Part shown: piece after piece, positions 36,389 to 45,889 of the stretch | Layout: each line of letters starts with the position of its first letter | Numbering within the stretch: position 1 is the stretch's first letter | DNA from: Eubacteriales bacterium OttesenSCG-928-K08 | GTDB lineage: Bacteria > Bacillota > Clostridia > Christensenellales > CAG-138 | NCBI GenBank assembly: GCA_030266105.1 | Contig: JAJDHH010000007.1 | Span: forward strand, 1 to 64,000 | Reading direction: 5' to 3' | Length of the DNA stretch: 64,000 bases | Made by a program: the position numbers and the translations under genes | The notes under the pieces: generated by a model | Databases searched by the model: none | What the model saw: only the letters and a program-made list of their open reading frames with translations | Told to the model about the DNA's origin: nothing

Positions 36389-38362
36389 CTATCTGAACAG
36401 GTTCAAGAACCTATCCCACACGGTAAGGTTCTGTTCCATATCCTCACCTGAGCTATCGGGCTTTTCGATTTTGATTGCCGGTGTGGACATCACAAACTGA
36501 ACGCTCGTTACATTCTCGTTTTTGGGTGAAGTAAATGAACCAAGCACAACATTGCTGCCGGTAAAATCATCCATCAGCTTTGTGATTTCCTCATCAATGC
36601 GCTCATCGATGTTGCTCGTTTCATCCTGGAATGTCTGCATTCCGTCGGCATATTGGGTTGTGCCGTCGCTTAATTCAAACACGCCCTCCTTAAACTTCTT
36701 AACTCCATCGGCAAGATCCCATGCGCCATCTTTCAGCTCATGGCTGCCGTCATTAAGCTCAACAACACCATCATAAAGCTCATAAGCACCATCGGCAAGA
36801 TCACCCATGCCGTCATAAAGCTCGCCATAACCATCGATCGCCTCGCGCAGGCCCTCCATATATTCTTTAAGCCCCGAATCGAATTTTTTGTATTGGCGGG
36901 CGAATGTGTCAAGCCCTCCCGCAAGGCTGTTAAGGCCGTTAATGAGGCCGTTTTCGTCGGTTGCCATAAATTGAATGGCATCGTCGATCTGTTTATATTG
37001 CGCTGCAAGCGCCGCTGATCCGCTCACAAGCCCCTGATCCGGATTCTTTAAGCCCGCCTGCATCTGGTCAATCGCACCAAAAGCCTGTGCGTTGCCCTGC
37101 AAAAGCGCAACAATGCCTTCCATGCCGGGCATGGCACTTAGCTGTGTGGCGGCAGCCGCATTTTGCTGGGCAAGCGTGCTTGCCTGCAATGCGTCAAGCC
37201 CCGCATCCAACTGCGATATTCCGCCCGCCATACCCTCAAGCCCCGAACGCACAAGCGCGGAACCCTGCGCAAGCAGCACGATATCGCTCGTATCCTGATT
37301 ATCCAGCTGCTTTGCCATAAGCTGCAGCCCTTCGAGTATCTGTGCGGAGCCGCCCGCCATCGAATAGGAGTTGACATAAAGCTTATCAAAGCCGTTAAGC
37401 AGCTCGTGGCCGCCATCCTTCATCTCAAGCACGCCATCTGCAAACTCTTTTACGCCATCACGAAGATCACTTACGCCTTCATCGAATTCGGATACACCAT
37501 CGGCGAACTCGCTCACACCATCATAAAGCTCTTTTGCGCCCTTATATAGCTCGTTTACGCCATCCTGAAGCTCGCTCGCCCCATCGTTAAGCTCGCTTAC
37601 GCCATCGGTCAGCTCGCTGAAGCTATCGCTAAGTTCCGCGGTGTCGATATCCATATCAAGCACAAATTTAACGCCGCTTATTGATATGCCATCCATCTCA
37701 AAGTTTTTAACATCGGCTGTGATGCTTGCCTGCAAGCCCCTGCCGGGCAGCGCAGTGTAAGCGATCTGCTTGTTTTTGCCCGCGTTTGCGATCGTTGCGC
37801 CGGGGGCCTCGATGTTTTTGCAATCCGCCGCGTTAAGCGCGAGTGAAACCTGCAATGCGCAGCCATCGTAAAAATTAACATCCGCCTGCGGGTTGCCTGT
37901 TATATCAAGCTTGATTTCGAGCTTGCCGCTTTTGCCCGCAAGCTCGCTTGCTTCATACTCCTGCCCATCAATAAAATATGATATTTTTATTGTCCACGGA
38001 AGCTGCGCGCCGCTAAGCACACCCTGATAATAAATCGAGCTTGCATCCGTGCGGATCGTGACGGTGTCGTTTTCATAACCTATCTCATCCAATGTGGAAA
38101 GGTTTTTGATGTCGGAATAATTGCCATAATCGGTGATTGTGCCGCCATCGCTTTCCAGCACAAACTGGTTCACGACATATATCGTGTCCACATTACCCGC
38201 CGTATCCAGCGTGACATACACAACCTCCTCCTTGCCCGGGTCCGCATTTTTGCGGTTGCCTGTTGTTGCGGCAAGCACCGAGCCGCCCTGAACAAACACA
38301 AGCGTGAGCACGGTTAGAGCTGCGAGCGCCATTTTTAATTGATTTTTTGTCCGGTTTTTCAT
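36389..38362 (-). CDS. Secreted/anchored protein with (ELxDGaxEL)n YhgE/Pip-like repeats, partner of an MMPL exporter
   Basis: Signal-like N-term; SELNDGASELQDGVNELYKGAKELYDGVSEFADGVSEFDEGV...; start overlaps the upstream MMPL gene. Confidence 0.75.
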   Translation of the reverse strand: MKNRTKNQLKMALAALTVLTLVFVQGGSVLAATTGNRKNADPGKEEVVYVTLDTAGNVDTIYVVNQFVLESDGGTITDYGNYSDIKNLSTLDEIGYENDTVTIRTDASSIYYQGVLSGAQLPWTIKISYFIDGQEYEASELAGKSGKLEIKLDITGNPQADVNFYDGCALQVSLALNAADCKNIEAPGATIANAGKNKQIAYTALPGRGLQASITADVKNFEMDGISISGVKFVLDMDIDTAELSDSFSELTDGVSELNDGASELQDGVNELYKGAKELYDGVSEFADGVSEFDEGVSDLRDGVKEFADGVLEMKDGGHELLNGFDKLYVNSYSMAGGSAQILEGLQLMAKQLDNQDTSDIVLLAQGSALVRSGLEGMAGGISQLDAGLDALQASTLAQQNAAAATQLSAMPGMEGIVALLQGNAQAFGAIDQMQAGLKNPDQGLVSGSAALAAQYKQIDDAIQFMATDENGLINGLNSLAGGLDTFARQYKKFDSGLKEYMEGLREAIDGYGELYDGMGDLADGAYELYDGVVELNDGSHELKDGAWDLADGVKKFKEGVFELSDGTTQYADGMQTFQDETSNIDERIDEEITKLMDDFTGSNVVLGSFTSPKNENVTSVQFVMSTPAIKIEKPDSSGEDMEQNLTVWDRFLNLFR

Positions 38363-40467
38363 GGTTGATCACTCCCAATGGATTGTTTGCCTTCGCCTTT
38401 GGCGGGCAGGAATTTAGCATGCCATGTGGTTTTTTCAACCACACGATCGAATAGTGTAAGCAATGCCGGTAGGAAAAGGAACACCATCAGCATCGAAAGT
38501 ATCGTGCCGCGGCCAAGCAGTTGCCCAAGGCCGCTTACGATTTCGATGGATGATGAGAAGCTGAGCATAAAACCCGTGATTGAAAGAATGCCGCCGCTTA
38601 CGAGTATTGAGCCCATAGTCTCCTTGGCTGCGTTAATTGCAGCATCAAGCTTGGGCAAGCGCGAGCGGTTATCGATATAATGGTCGCTGTATAAAATGGC
38701 ATAATCCACAGTTGCGCCAAGCTGAACGGTGTTTATAACAAGATAACCTATGTAGTTTAGCGCCATGCCGCTAAAGTATGGCGTGCTAAGGTTGATCCAT
38801 ATTGCGGTTTCAATTGTGAGCACAAGAATAATTGGCAGGCTCAATGATTTATAAACAAACAATATCACAAGGCCAATGGCGATAACCGCCAGTATCGAAA
38901 CGAGCGCGTTATCCGCAGTGACAACCTGCTTCATATCGTAAAGGTTGGCGGATTGCCCACAGGAAAGCGCGGCTTCGCCATAAAAATTCGATGCAAGTGA
39001 GCGCACCTGCTCCACCACCGAAAACGCAAGCTCACCCTCGGATGGGGTATTGGCATAAAGCACCAGCCTCGCATAATTTTCAGAATAAAACTGCGATGTA
39101 ACATCCGTGCTCAAAAAGGCATCCGGAATTTCAGCGCCAACCAGGCTTGCATAGCTAATCACCGAAGTGATGCGGGGCACATCCTCCAAAGCGCTTGCAA
39201 GCAACGCTTCGCGCGCAACATCCCCGCGCGGCACAAGCAGCACGATTGCCGTGGATGAGCCAAAGCGCTCCTCAATTTCCGCCTGATCCATGCCTGAGCG
39301 GGAGCCCGCCTCCATTACGCCATTGCCATAGGTGAATGTGTTTGCGCCCTGCGCAAGGTAGGCCGGCACAATCAGCGCCAGCACGATTATCATAACCGGC
39401 ACGCGTGCGCGCACAACAAGCCTGCTTGCTTTGCTAAACGAAGGCAAAAGCGAGCGGTGCTTTGTTTTATCTATCAACTTGTGGCAGCTGACTGTAAGCG
39501 CGGGCAAAAACACCATTACGCTCACAAGGCTTAAAAGTATGCCCTTGCTAAGCGCAAGCCCAAGATCCGCGCCGATTTTGAACTTCATGGCAACAAGCAC
39601 GAGGAAGCCAAAAAGCGTTGTGAGCGAGCTTGCCGCAACAACCGGCAGGCTGCGCTTAACGGCAAGGCGCATCGCCTCTTCAACATCCGGCGTTTCCTGC
39701 CTGTTTTTTTCAAAATTATGCAGCAGGAATATTGCGTAATCCATCGATACCGCAAGCTGCAAAATCGGGCTTATCGAATTTGTCATGAAAGAGATTTCGC
39801 CAAATATAAGGTTGCTGCCCATGTTGAGCACAACGGATGTGCCTATCGCCGCAAAAAACAGTATCGGCTCAAACCACGAGCCGGTGGTCGCCAGCAAAAT
39901 TATGAGTATGATAGGCACAAGCAGCACCATTGCGCCCATAACCTCGCTTGAGGCGGCGTTTTGCATGGTAACGGTATCCACAATGTCGCCCGTTACAGCG
40001 CCTTTATCGCCCAGCAGCGCATAAATTTCCTCTAAGGAACGCTTTTCATCCGCTGCGCCCACCGCCACGGAGTAGAGCGCCGAGCCATCCTTATAATAGG
40101 TTTCAACCATCGCCTGATCGAGCGTTTCAAGCGGCTGCTTAATATCCGCCGCATCGTCAAGCCAAAGCACTTCGCTCACGCCATAAACGGATTTAAGCTG
40201 CTCTTTTATGTGCGCAGCCTCGCTGACGCTGACATCCCGCACCATAACGCGGGCATTAGGCATTGCGCCGGAAAATTCATCCGTCATTATATCAAGAGCG
40301 ATTGTTGATTGCGCATCCTCCGGCAAATAGTCAACCAAATTGTAGTTGACTGAAACACCCAATATGCAAACGGCGCTGATTACGATCAGTACCAAAAAAA
40401 TGATTATTACCGTTTTACGGTGCCGCAGAATGCCGCGAGCGAAATTATCCATGTTCACCTCAGCCAT
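38359..40467 (-). CDS. MMPL/RND family transporter (YdfJ-like)
   Basis: Two repeats of RND TM clusters: SMDYAIFLLHNFEKNRQETPDVEEAMRLAVKRSLPVVAASSLTTLFGFL and ATVDYAILYSDHYIDNRSRLPKLDAAINAAKETMGSILVSGGILSITGF. Confidence 0.9.
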   Translation of the reverse strand: MAEVNMDNFARGILRHRKTVIIIFLVLIVISAVCILGVSVNYNLVDYLPEDAQSTIALDIMTDEFSGAMPNARVMVRDVSVSEAAHIKEQLKSVYGVSEVLWLDDAADIKQPLETLDQAMVETYYKDGSALYSVAVGAADEKRSLEEIYALLGDKGAVTGDIVDTVTMQNAASSEVMGAMVLLVPIILIILLATTGSWFEPILFFAAIGTSVVLNMGSNLIFGEISFMTNSISPILQLAVSMDYAIFLLHNFEKNRQETPDVEEAMRLAVKRSLPVVAASSLTTLFGFLVLVAMKFKIGADLGLALSKGILLSLVSVMVFLPALTVSCHKLIDKTKHRSLLPSFSKASRLVVRARVPVMIIVLALIVPAYLAQGANTFTYGNGVMEAGSRSGMDQAEIEERFGSSTAIVLLVPRGDVAREALLASALEDVPRITSVISYASLVGAEIPDAFLSTDVTSQFYSENYARLVLYANTPSEGELAFSVVEQVRSLASNFYGEAALSCGQSANLYDMKQVVTADNALVSILAVIAIGLVILFVYKSLSLPIILVLTIETAIWINLSTPYFSGMALNYIGYLVINTVQLGATVDYAILYSDHYIDNRSRLPKLDAAINAAKETMGSILVSGGILSITGFMLSFSSSIEIVSGLGQLLGRGTILSMLMVFLFLPALLTLFDRVVEKTTWHAKFLPAKGEGKQSIGSDQP

Positions 40468-40597
40468 ATCCCTTTTTGGGGCGTATACAATTTATCATAA
40501 GCCGCCCGCCCGCCCCGCACAACAGCAGTTTTCGCTCGGTTTGGCCAAAAACACACACAACTGAAAAGCGATGTTGAAAAACGTATAAAAAGCGCAT

Positions 40598-40624
40598 AAC
40601 ATGTACGATAACATACATCATGTT
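40598..40624. promoter_or_regulatory. Inverted repeat between MMPL and TetR genes, candidate TetR operator
   Basis: AACATG-tacgataacatacat-CATGTT in the divergent intergenic region. Confidence 0.4.
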
Positions 40625-40670
40625 GAAAAAGCACTAACTAAGTGGTAGAATAGCTTTGAGGTGGATGAAC

Positions 40671-41240
40671 ATGGAAAAAACGGATAGGCGTGTGCGCTAC
40701 ACAAAAATGACGCTGAGGCAGGCGCTGCTTGAGCTGATGCAATATAAAAATGTTGAGCAGATAAGCGTTGCTGAGCTTTGCCGGGTGGCGGATGTAAACA
40801 GGGGCACGTTTTACGCGCACTTTAACACTCCGCAGGATTTGCTGCGGCAGGTGGAAACCGAATTTTTAAACGCGCTTGAGCCCATGCTTGAACAGCACAG
40901 CAAAAGCGGCAAGCCGATGGGTACATATGAGGTTGTGCTTGAAATTGTTGAATGTATTGTGCGCGATAGCGACCTTTGCAAGATATTACTAGGCAAAAAC
41001 GGGGACACCGGCTTTTTAAGAAGAGTGCTGCTCACAGCACAGCAAAGCGTATTCAGCCTGTGGGAAAAAGCGGTTGCTCCCGATCAGAAGCCAATTCTGG
41101 AATATCTGTTTACTTTTATAGCAAACGGCGGCGTTGGCGTTATTCAAAAGTGGATTGAGGCGGATATGAAGGATTCGCCGGAAACTATCGCCAATGTGAT
41201 AAGCACAATGGCAAACTACGGCTTCCAAGCTTTTTTATAA
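40671..41240 (+). CDS. TetR/AcrR family regulator
   Basis: LRQALLELMQYKNVEQISVAELCRVADVNRGTFYAHFNTPQDLL. Confidence 0.88.
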   Translation: MEKTDRRVRYTKMTLRQALLELMQYKNVEQISVAELCRVADVNRGTFYAHFNTPQDLLRQVETEFLNALEPMLEQHSKSGKPMGTYEVVLEIVECIVRDSDLCKILLGKNGDTGFLRRVLLTAQQSVFSLWEKAVAPDQKPILEYLFTFIANGGVGVIQKWIEADMKDSPETIANVISTMANYGFQAFL

Positions 41241-41286
41241 GGCAAAATTTCGCTTACCTTGCGCCCTGACTTTGTGCGTTGTTGCC

Positions 41287-42000
41287 CTAGTTCAGCGCAA
41301 AATATGAAGGGTATTTTTCCAGCAGCACCGGCAGCACAGCACGGTAGCCGCTTGAAATGTGGCCCTGCAAAAAATCATCGATCCCTTCAAGATTTCTGGA
41401 AACTATCATTTCAAACAAACGGTTGTGCTCACCAAAACCTTCGTGCAGCGTTTGGCTGCCCGCGCGAAATTGCAGCAGCCGCACGCGGTTTAAGTGGGTG
41501 GAAAGGCTTGTTATCATTTCCCATGTCCATGGTTTTCCCGCCATGTGGTAGATTAGCCGATGGAACTGATTATCATGATGAACATAGTCATCAAAGCGCT
41601 CATCCTCCAGCGCGGCGCGCTGCAAAAGCAGGCATTCCTTAAGCCGTGAAATATCCGCGGAGGAGGCCGAACTTGTCGCCTCGCGCAAAACGTTTGGCTC
41701 AATCGAGTAGCGCGCGAAAATACCTTCCTCGACATAATCAAGGTTAATGTGGGACACAAATGAGGATCGCTGAGGGTAAACCTCAACAAGGCGCGCCTCC
41801 ACCAGCTGCACGATCGCCTCGCGCACGGGTGTGCGGCTTATGCCAAGCATCAACGAAAGCTCAGCATCGCTCAAAAGGCAGCCCGGCTCAAGATTAAGCG
41901 ACATTATGTTGCTGTATAGCACATGATGCGCGTATTGGCGGTTGTTTTGCCCGGGCTCGCGCGGCGGCGCTTCAAGCCTGCTATACTTTAAATCCTCCAT
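41287..42000 (-). CDS. GntR family regulator (FCD domain)
   Basis: LEPGCLLSDAELSLMLGISRTPVREAIVQLVEARLVEVYPQRSSFVSHI; C-terminal FCD-like helical domain. Confidence 0.88.
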   Translation of the reverse strand: MEDLKYSRLEAPPREPGQNNRQYAHHVLYSNIMSLNLEPGCLLSDAELSLMLGISRTPVREAIVQLVEARLVEVYPQRSSFVSHINLDYVEEGIFARYSIEPNVLREATSSASSADISRLKECLLLQRAALEDERFDDYVHHDNQFHRLIYHMAGKPWTWEMITSLSTHLNRVRLLQFRAGSQTLHEGFGEHNRLFEMIVSRNLEGIDDFLQGHISSGYRAVLPVLLEKYPSYFALN

Positions 42001-42254
42001 GCTTGGCCTCCCTCGTTAATCTTATAACTAATATATCACACCAAAGCGAGTTTGAGCAATAAAAAACATGCCACTTTTAGCAAGTTTTTATCTTCAACTA
42101 CGTTTTTGACATTGCGAAAAGAACAAACTATTGATATACTAATATTCTAATGAGGCGAGCATACTCGCAGGCTTATGTTCTGGCAAGGCGCTTAATCAAA
42201 CAAAAACGCTTTACCGCATATCGACAGGATAATTTTTTAGGAGGGACCATCAAA

Positions 42255-43334
42255 ATGCAACTCAAACTCAGGGAAAATTGCCGCTACTCGCTTATGGTGC
42301 CAACATCAATGGGCGTGCGTATTACGCCCGCCGACAGGCAGCCTGTGCACACAAGCAACCAGTATTTTATGCAGGCGACCAGCGCGGAATCAAACGTGCT
42401 GTGCGTATCCGCCTCGCTTGGCCTCAAAACGAAGGTGCTCACAACATTTGTTGCGGGCAGCCCCATCGCCCAGTTTATCAAAAACGATCTTAGGAGCCGC
42501 GGCATCGATTACGAAGGCCCCGAGGTTGCGCAGGGTGGCCCCTGGGGTTACCGCCACCAGTTTAACATTGCTGATAGCGGCTTTGGCCCGCGTGGCCCCA
42601 GAGTGCACAACGACCGCGCAGGCGAAGTTGGCCGCACGCTCGATGTGAAGGATTTTGACCTTGAGCGCATATTTGGCGATGAAGGCGTGCAGATTTTGCA
42701 TTTATCCGGCCTCATCGGCGCGCTAAGCGAGCAGACAAGCAAGTTCTGCCTGGAGCTTGCGCGCGCCGCTAAAAAGCACGGCACGCTCATTTCTTTCGAT
42801 CTTAACCACCGCGCTTCCTTCTGGAAGGGCCGCGAGGAAGAGCTCTTTGAAATTTTCTCCGAAATTGCAAGCATTGCTGATATTCTCATCGGCAATGAAG
42901 AGGATTTCCAGCTTTGCCTGCGCATTCAAGGCCCGGAGGCTGGCGGCAAGGATATCGGCTCAAAAATCGAAAGCTTTAAGGGCATGATTATGCGCGTGAA
43001 GGAGCGTTACCCCAACGCATCATTGTTTGCAACAACACTGCGCCAGGTAATCTCCGCCAACGAGCACATGTGGGGTGCGATCGTGCTGGATGGGGAAAAC
43101 TGGCATGTGGAAGAACCGCGCGAAATTTCCGTTTTGGATCGAATTGGCGGTGGCGATGGTTTTGTCAGTGGCCTGCTTTATGGCGTGCTCAGAGGTTTTT
43201 CCGCAGAGGATGCGCTGCACTTTGCCTGGGCAACAGGTGCGCTTGCGGCAACCATGCTTGAGGATTACGCCCTTCCCGCCGATGAGGAGCAGGTGTGGAG
43301 CATCTATGCAGGGAATGCGAGGGTAAGGCGCTAA
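42255..43334 (+). CDS. kdgK: PfkB family sugar kinase (2-keto-3-deoxygluconate kinase-like)
   Basis: SFDLNHRASFWKG; DRIGGGDGFVSGLLYGVLRGFSAEDALHFAWATGALA; GGAGGG ribosome-binding site before ATG 42255. Confidence 0.82.
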   Translation: MQLKLRENCRYSLMVPTSMGVRITPADRQPVHTSNQYFMQATSAESNVLCVSASLGLKTKVLTTFVAGSPIAQFIKNDLRSRGIDYEGPEVAQGGPWGYRHQFNIADSGFGPRGPRVHNDRAGEVGRTLDVKDFDLERIFGDEGVQILHLSGLIGALSEQTSKFCLELARAAKKHGTLISFDLNHRASFWKGREEELFEIFSEIASIADILIGNEEDFQLCLRIQGPEAGGKDIGSKIESFKGMIMRVKERYPNASLFATTLRQVISANEHMWGAIVLDGENWHVEEPREISVLDRIGGGDGFVSGLLYGVLRGFSAEDALHFAWATGALAATMLEDYALPADEEQVWSIYAGNARVRR

Positions 43335-43340
43335 TACTTT

Positions 43341-43367
43341 CACTAAAATGACTACGTCATTTTAGTG
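43341..43367. terminator. Perfect hairpin after the kinase gene
   Basis: CACTAAAATGAC-tac-GTCATTTTAGTG; lacks a clear T-tract so terminator function is uncertain. Confidence 0.4.
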
Positions 43368-43369
43368 AG

Positions 43370-43464
43370 GTTAACCACATTTGCTTGCAGCTAAAGCTGC
43401 GGCCAGCAAATGCTCTAAGGAGTGAGTCGCGGGCGTACACGCCGCCCGTGCTCACATATTAAAA
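43370..43464. repeat. Palindromic intergenic cassette, module B copy 2
   Basis: TTAACCACATTTGCTTG-cagctaaagctgcggc-CAGCAAATGCTCTAAGGAGTGAG...CTCACATATTAAAA. Confidence 0.75.
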
Positions 43465-43514
43465 TTATTGGAAGCTTATACAGTGTTAAATAAAATTTTC
43501 AAAGGAGAAAAATT

Positions 43515-44969
43515 ATGAGCAAAAAAGCGGATGTTGGTTTGATCGGCCTTGCCGTTATGGGCGAAAACCTTGTTATGAACATGGAAAGCAAGGGCTTCAC
43601 CGTTGCGGTTTTTAACCGCACCACAAGCAAGGTTAAGGATTTTGTTGAAGGCCGCGCAAAGGGCAAAAACATCGTTGGCGCGTATTCTTTGCAGGAGTTG
43701 GCGGATCTGCTTGAAAAGCCCCGCAAGGTGATGATGCTTGTTAAGGCCGGCCAGGCTGTGGATGATTTTATCGAAGCGCTGCTTGGCGTGCTTGAGCCGG
43801 GTGATATTATAATCGATGGCGGCAACAGCCACTTCCCCGATACGATCAGAAGAACGGCTTATGTTGAGAGCAAGGGCCTGCTTTACATCGGCACGGGTGT
43901 GTCCGGTGGTGAAGAGGGCGCGCTCAAGGGTCCATCCATGATGCCGGGCGGCTCCCCTGCAGCATGGCCGCATGTGAAGGAAATCTTCCAGGCGGTTTGC
44001 GCCAAGGTTGAAGATGGCACACCCTGCTGCGATTGGGTTGGCGAAAACGGCGCAGGCCATTTTGTTAAAATGGTTCACAACGGCATTGAGTATGGCGACA
44101 TGCAGCTCATCTGCGAGGCCTATCAGCTCATGCGCGATGTGCTCGGCATGAGCGCAGACGAAATGCACGAGGTGTTTAAGGAGTGGAACGAGGGTGAACT
44201 CGACAGCTACCTCGTTGAAATCACACGCGACATACTCGCATATAAGGATGAGGATGGCGCGCCCATAGTCGATAAAATACTCGACACGGCAGGCCAAAAG
44301 GGCACCGGCAAGTGGACGGCAATCGCCGCGCTTGACGAAGGCGTGCCGCTTACGCTCATTGGCGAGGCCGTGTTTAGCCGCTGCCTTTCCGCCATGAAGG
44401 ATGAACGTGTTGTTGCATCAAAGGTGTTTGACAAGAAAAAGCCCGTTTTTGAGGGCGACAAAAAAGCCTTTATCGAGGATATCCGCAAGGCGCTTTACGC
44501 CAGCAAAATCATCTCCTACGCGCAGGGTTATGTGCTTATGCGTGCAGCGGCCAAAACCTACGGCTGGAACCTTAACAACGGCGGCATCGCGCTCATGTGG
44601 CGCGGCGGCTGCATAATCCGCTCGGTGTTCCTTGGCAAAATCAAGGAAGCGTTCGACAAAAACCCGGATCTTTCAAACCTGCTGCTGGATGATTATTTCA
44701 AAAGCACAATCGAGCAGCTCTTGCCCTCATGGCGCAACGTTGCGGCGACCGCAATTAAATCCGGCATCCCCGCGCCCGCATTTTGCTCCGCGCTGAGCTA
44801 TTTTGATGGTTACACCTGCGAGTTCCTGCCCGCCAACCTTTTGCAGGCGCAGCGCGACTATTTTGGCGCGCACACATACGAGCGCCTCGATAAGGCGCGC
44901 GGCGAATTTTTCCACACCAACTGGACGGGCGAGGGCGGCAACACCTCCGCCTCGACCTACATCGTATAA
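43515..44969 (+). CDS. gnd: 6-phosphogluconate dehydrogenase (decarboxylating)
   Basis: VGLIGLAVMGENLVMNMESKGFTVAVFNRTTSKV; GDIIIDGGNSHFPDT; GVSGGEEGALKGPSMMPGG; GQKGTGKWT. Confidence 0.95.
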   Translation: MSKKADVGLIGLAVMGENLVMNMESKGFTVAVFNRTTSKVKDFVEGRAKGKNIVGAYSLQELADLLEKPRKVMMLVKAGQAVDDFIEALLGVLEPGDIIIDGGNSHFPDTIRRTAYVESKGLLYIGTGVSGGEEGALKGPSMMPGGSPAAWPHVKEIFQAVCAKVEDGTPCCDWVGENGAGHFVKMVHNGIEYGDMQLICEAYQLMRDVLGMSADEMHEVFKEWNEGELDSYLVEITRDILAYKDEDGAPIVDKILDTAGQKGTGKWTAIAALDEGVPLTLIGEAVFSRCLSAMKDERVVASKVFDKKKPVFEGDKKAFIEDIRKALYASKIISYAQGYVLMRAAAKTYGWNLNNGGIALMWRGGCIIRSVFLGKIKEAFDKNPDLSNLLLDDYFKSTIEQLLPSWRNVAATAIKSGIPAPAFCSALSYFDGYTCEFLPANLLQAQRDYFGAHTYERLDKARGEFFHTNWTGEGGNTSASTYIV

Positions 44970-44986
44970 GAAAGGGGTAAATTAAA

Positions 44987-45838
44987 ATGCAGCTACCATT
45001 CAAACCCGATCTTTCCGGTAAAACAGCCGTTGTAACAGGCGGCGCCGGTGTGCTTTGCGCAATGTTTGCAAGGGCGATCGCCGCTTGCGGCGCGAAGGTC
45101 GCAATACTCGACCTTGCGGACGATAAGGCCCAGCTTGTGGTGGATGAAATTAAGGCCGCCGGCGGCGAGGCCATGGCAATCAAGGTCAACGTGCTCGAAA
45201 AGGAAAGCGTGGAGGCCGCGCACCAGCAGGTGCTCAAGGCCTACGGCAAATGTGATATTCTGCTCAACGGCGCCGGCGGCAACAGCCCGCGCGCAACCTG
45301 CGACGATGAATTTTTCAGCCGTGACACATTGGAGGATGCGGATAAAAAGAGCTTTTTTGATCTTGACCCCGCGGGCTTCAACTTTGTGTTCGGCCTGAAC
45401 TTTACAGGCACGCTTTTGCCCACGCAGGCTTTTGCGATCGACATGGTGGACGCGCCCGGCGCAACAATAATCAACGTTTCTTCGATGAATGCGTTTACCC
45501 CGCTCACAAAAATCCCCGCCTACTCGGCGGCAAAGGCGGCGATCAGCAACTTTACCCAGTGGCTTGCGGTGCATTTTGCCAAATGCGGCGTGCGCGTTAA
45601 CGCAATCGCCCCGGGCTTTTTCTCCACGGCACAAAACGCCGCGCTTTTGTGGAACGCTGACGGTACGCCGACAGCGCGCACGGATAAAATCCTGCGCAAC
45701 ACGCCGATGGATCGTTTTGGCGAGCCGGAGGAGCTGGTGGGCACGCTGCTGTGGTTAATCGACAACAACTGCTCCGGTTTTGTAACGGGCGTTGTTGTGC
45801 CGGTGGATGGCGGGTTCTCGGCGTATTCGGGCGTATAA
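44987..45838 (+). CDS. SDR oxidoreductase, D-mannonate oxidoreductase/fructuronate reductase-like (YjmF/UxuB type)
   Basis: TAVVTGGAGVLCAMFARAIAACGAKVAILDL; INVSSMNAFTPLTKIPAYSAAKAAISNFTQWLAVHFAKCGVRVNAIAPGFF; VVVPVDGGFSAYSGV. Confidence 0.85.
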   Translation: MQLPFKPDLSGKTAVVTGGAGVLCAMFARAIAACGAKVAILDLADDKAQLVVDEIKAAGGEAMAIKVNVLEKESVEAAHQQVLKAYGKCDILLNGAGGNSPRATCDDEFFSRDTLEDADKKSFFDLDPAGFNFVFGLNFTGTLLPTQAFAIDMVDAPGATIINVSSMNAFTPLTKIPAYSAAKAAISNFTQWLAVHFAKCGVRVNAIAPGFFSTAQNAALLWNADGTPTARTDKILRNTPMDRFGEPEELVGTLLWLIDNNCSGFVTGVVVPVDGGFSAYSGV

Positions 45839-45844
45839 CACTTT

Positions 45845-45885
45845 TCAAAAAAGCGCTGCTGCTTCGCAGCACATCGCTTTTTTGA
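45845..45885. terminator. Hairpin module A copy 2, bidirectional terminator-like
   Basis: TCAAAAAAGCGcTGCTGC-ttc-GCAGCAcatCGCTTTTTTGA between convergent genes. Confidence 0.65.
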
Positions 45886-45889
45886 GGAA

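Noticed and set aside
36389-38362. Phage infection protein (Pip/YhgE) receptor
   Set aside because: Only the repeat region matches; the multi-TM C-terminal region is missing.
43341-43464. tRNA or integration site
   Set aside because: No cloverleaf or T-arm consensus; structure is two simple hairpins shared with another locus.
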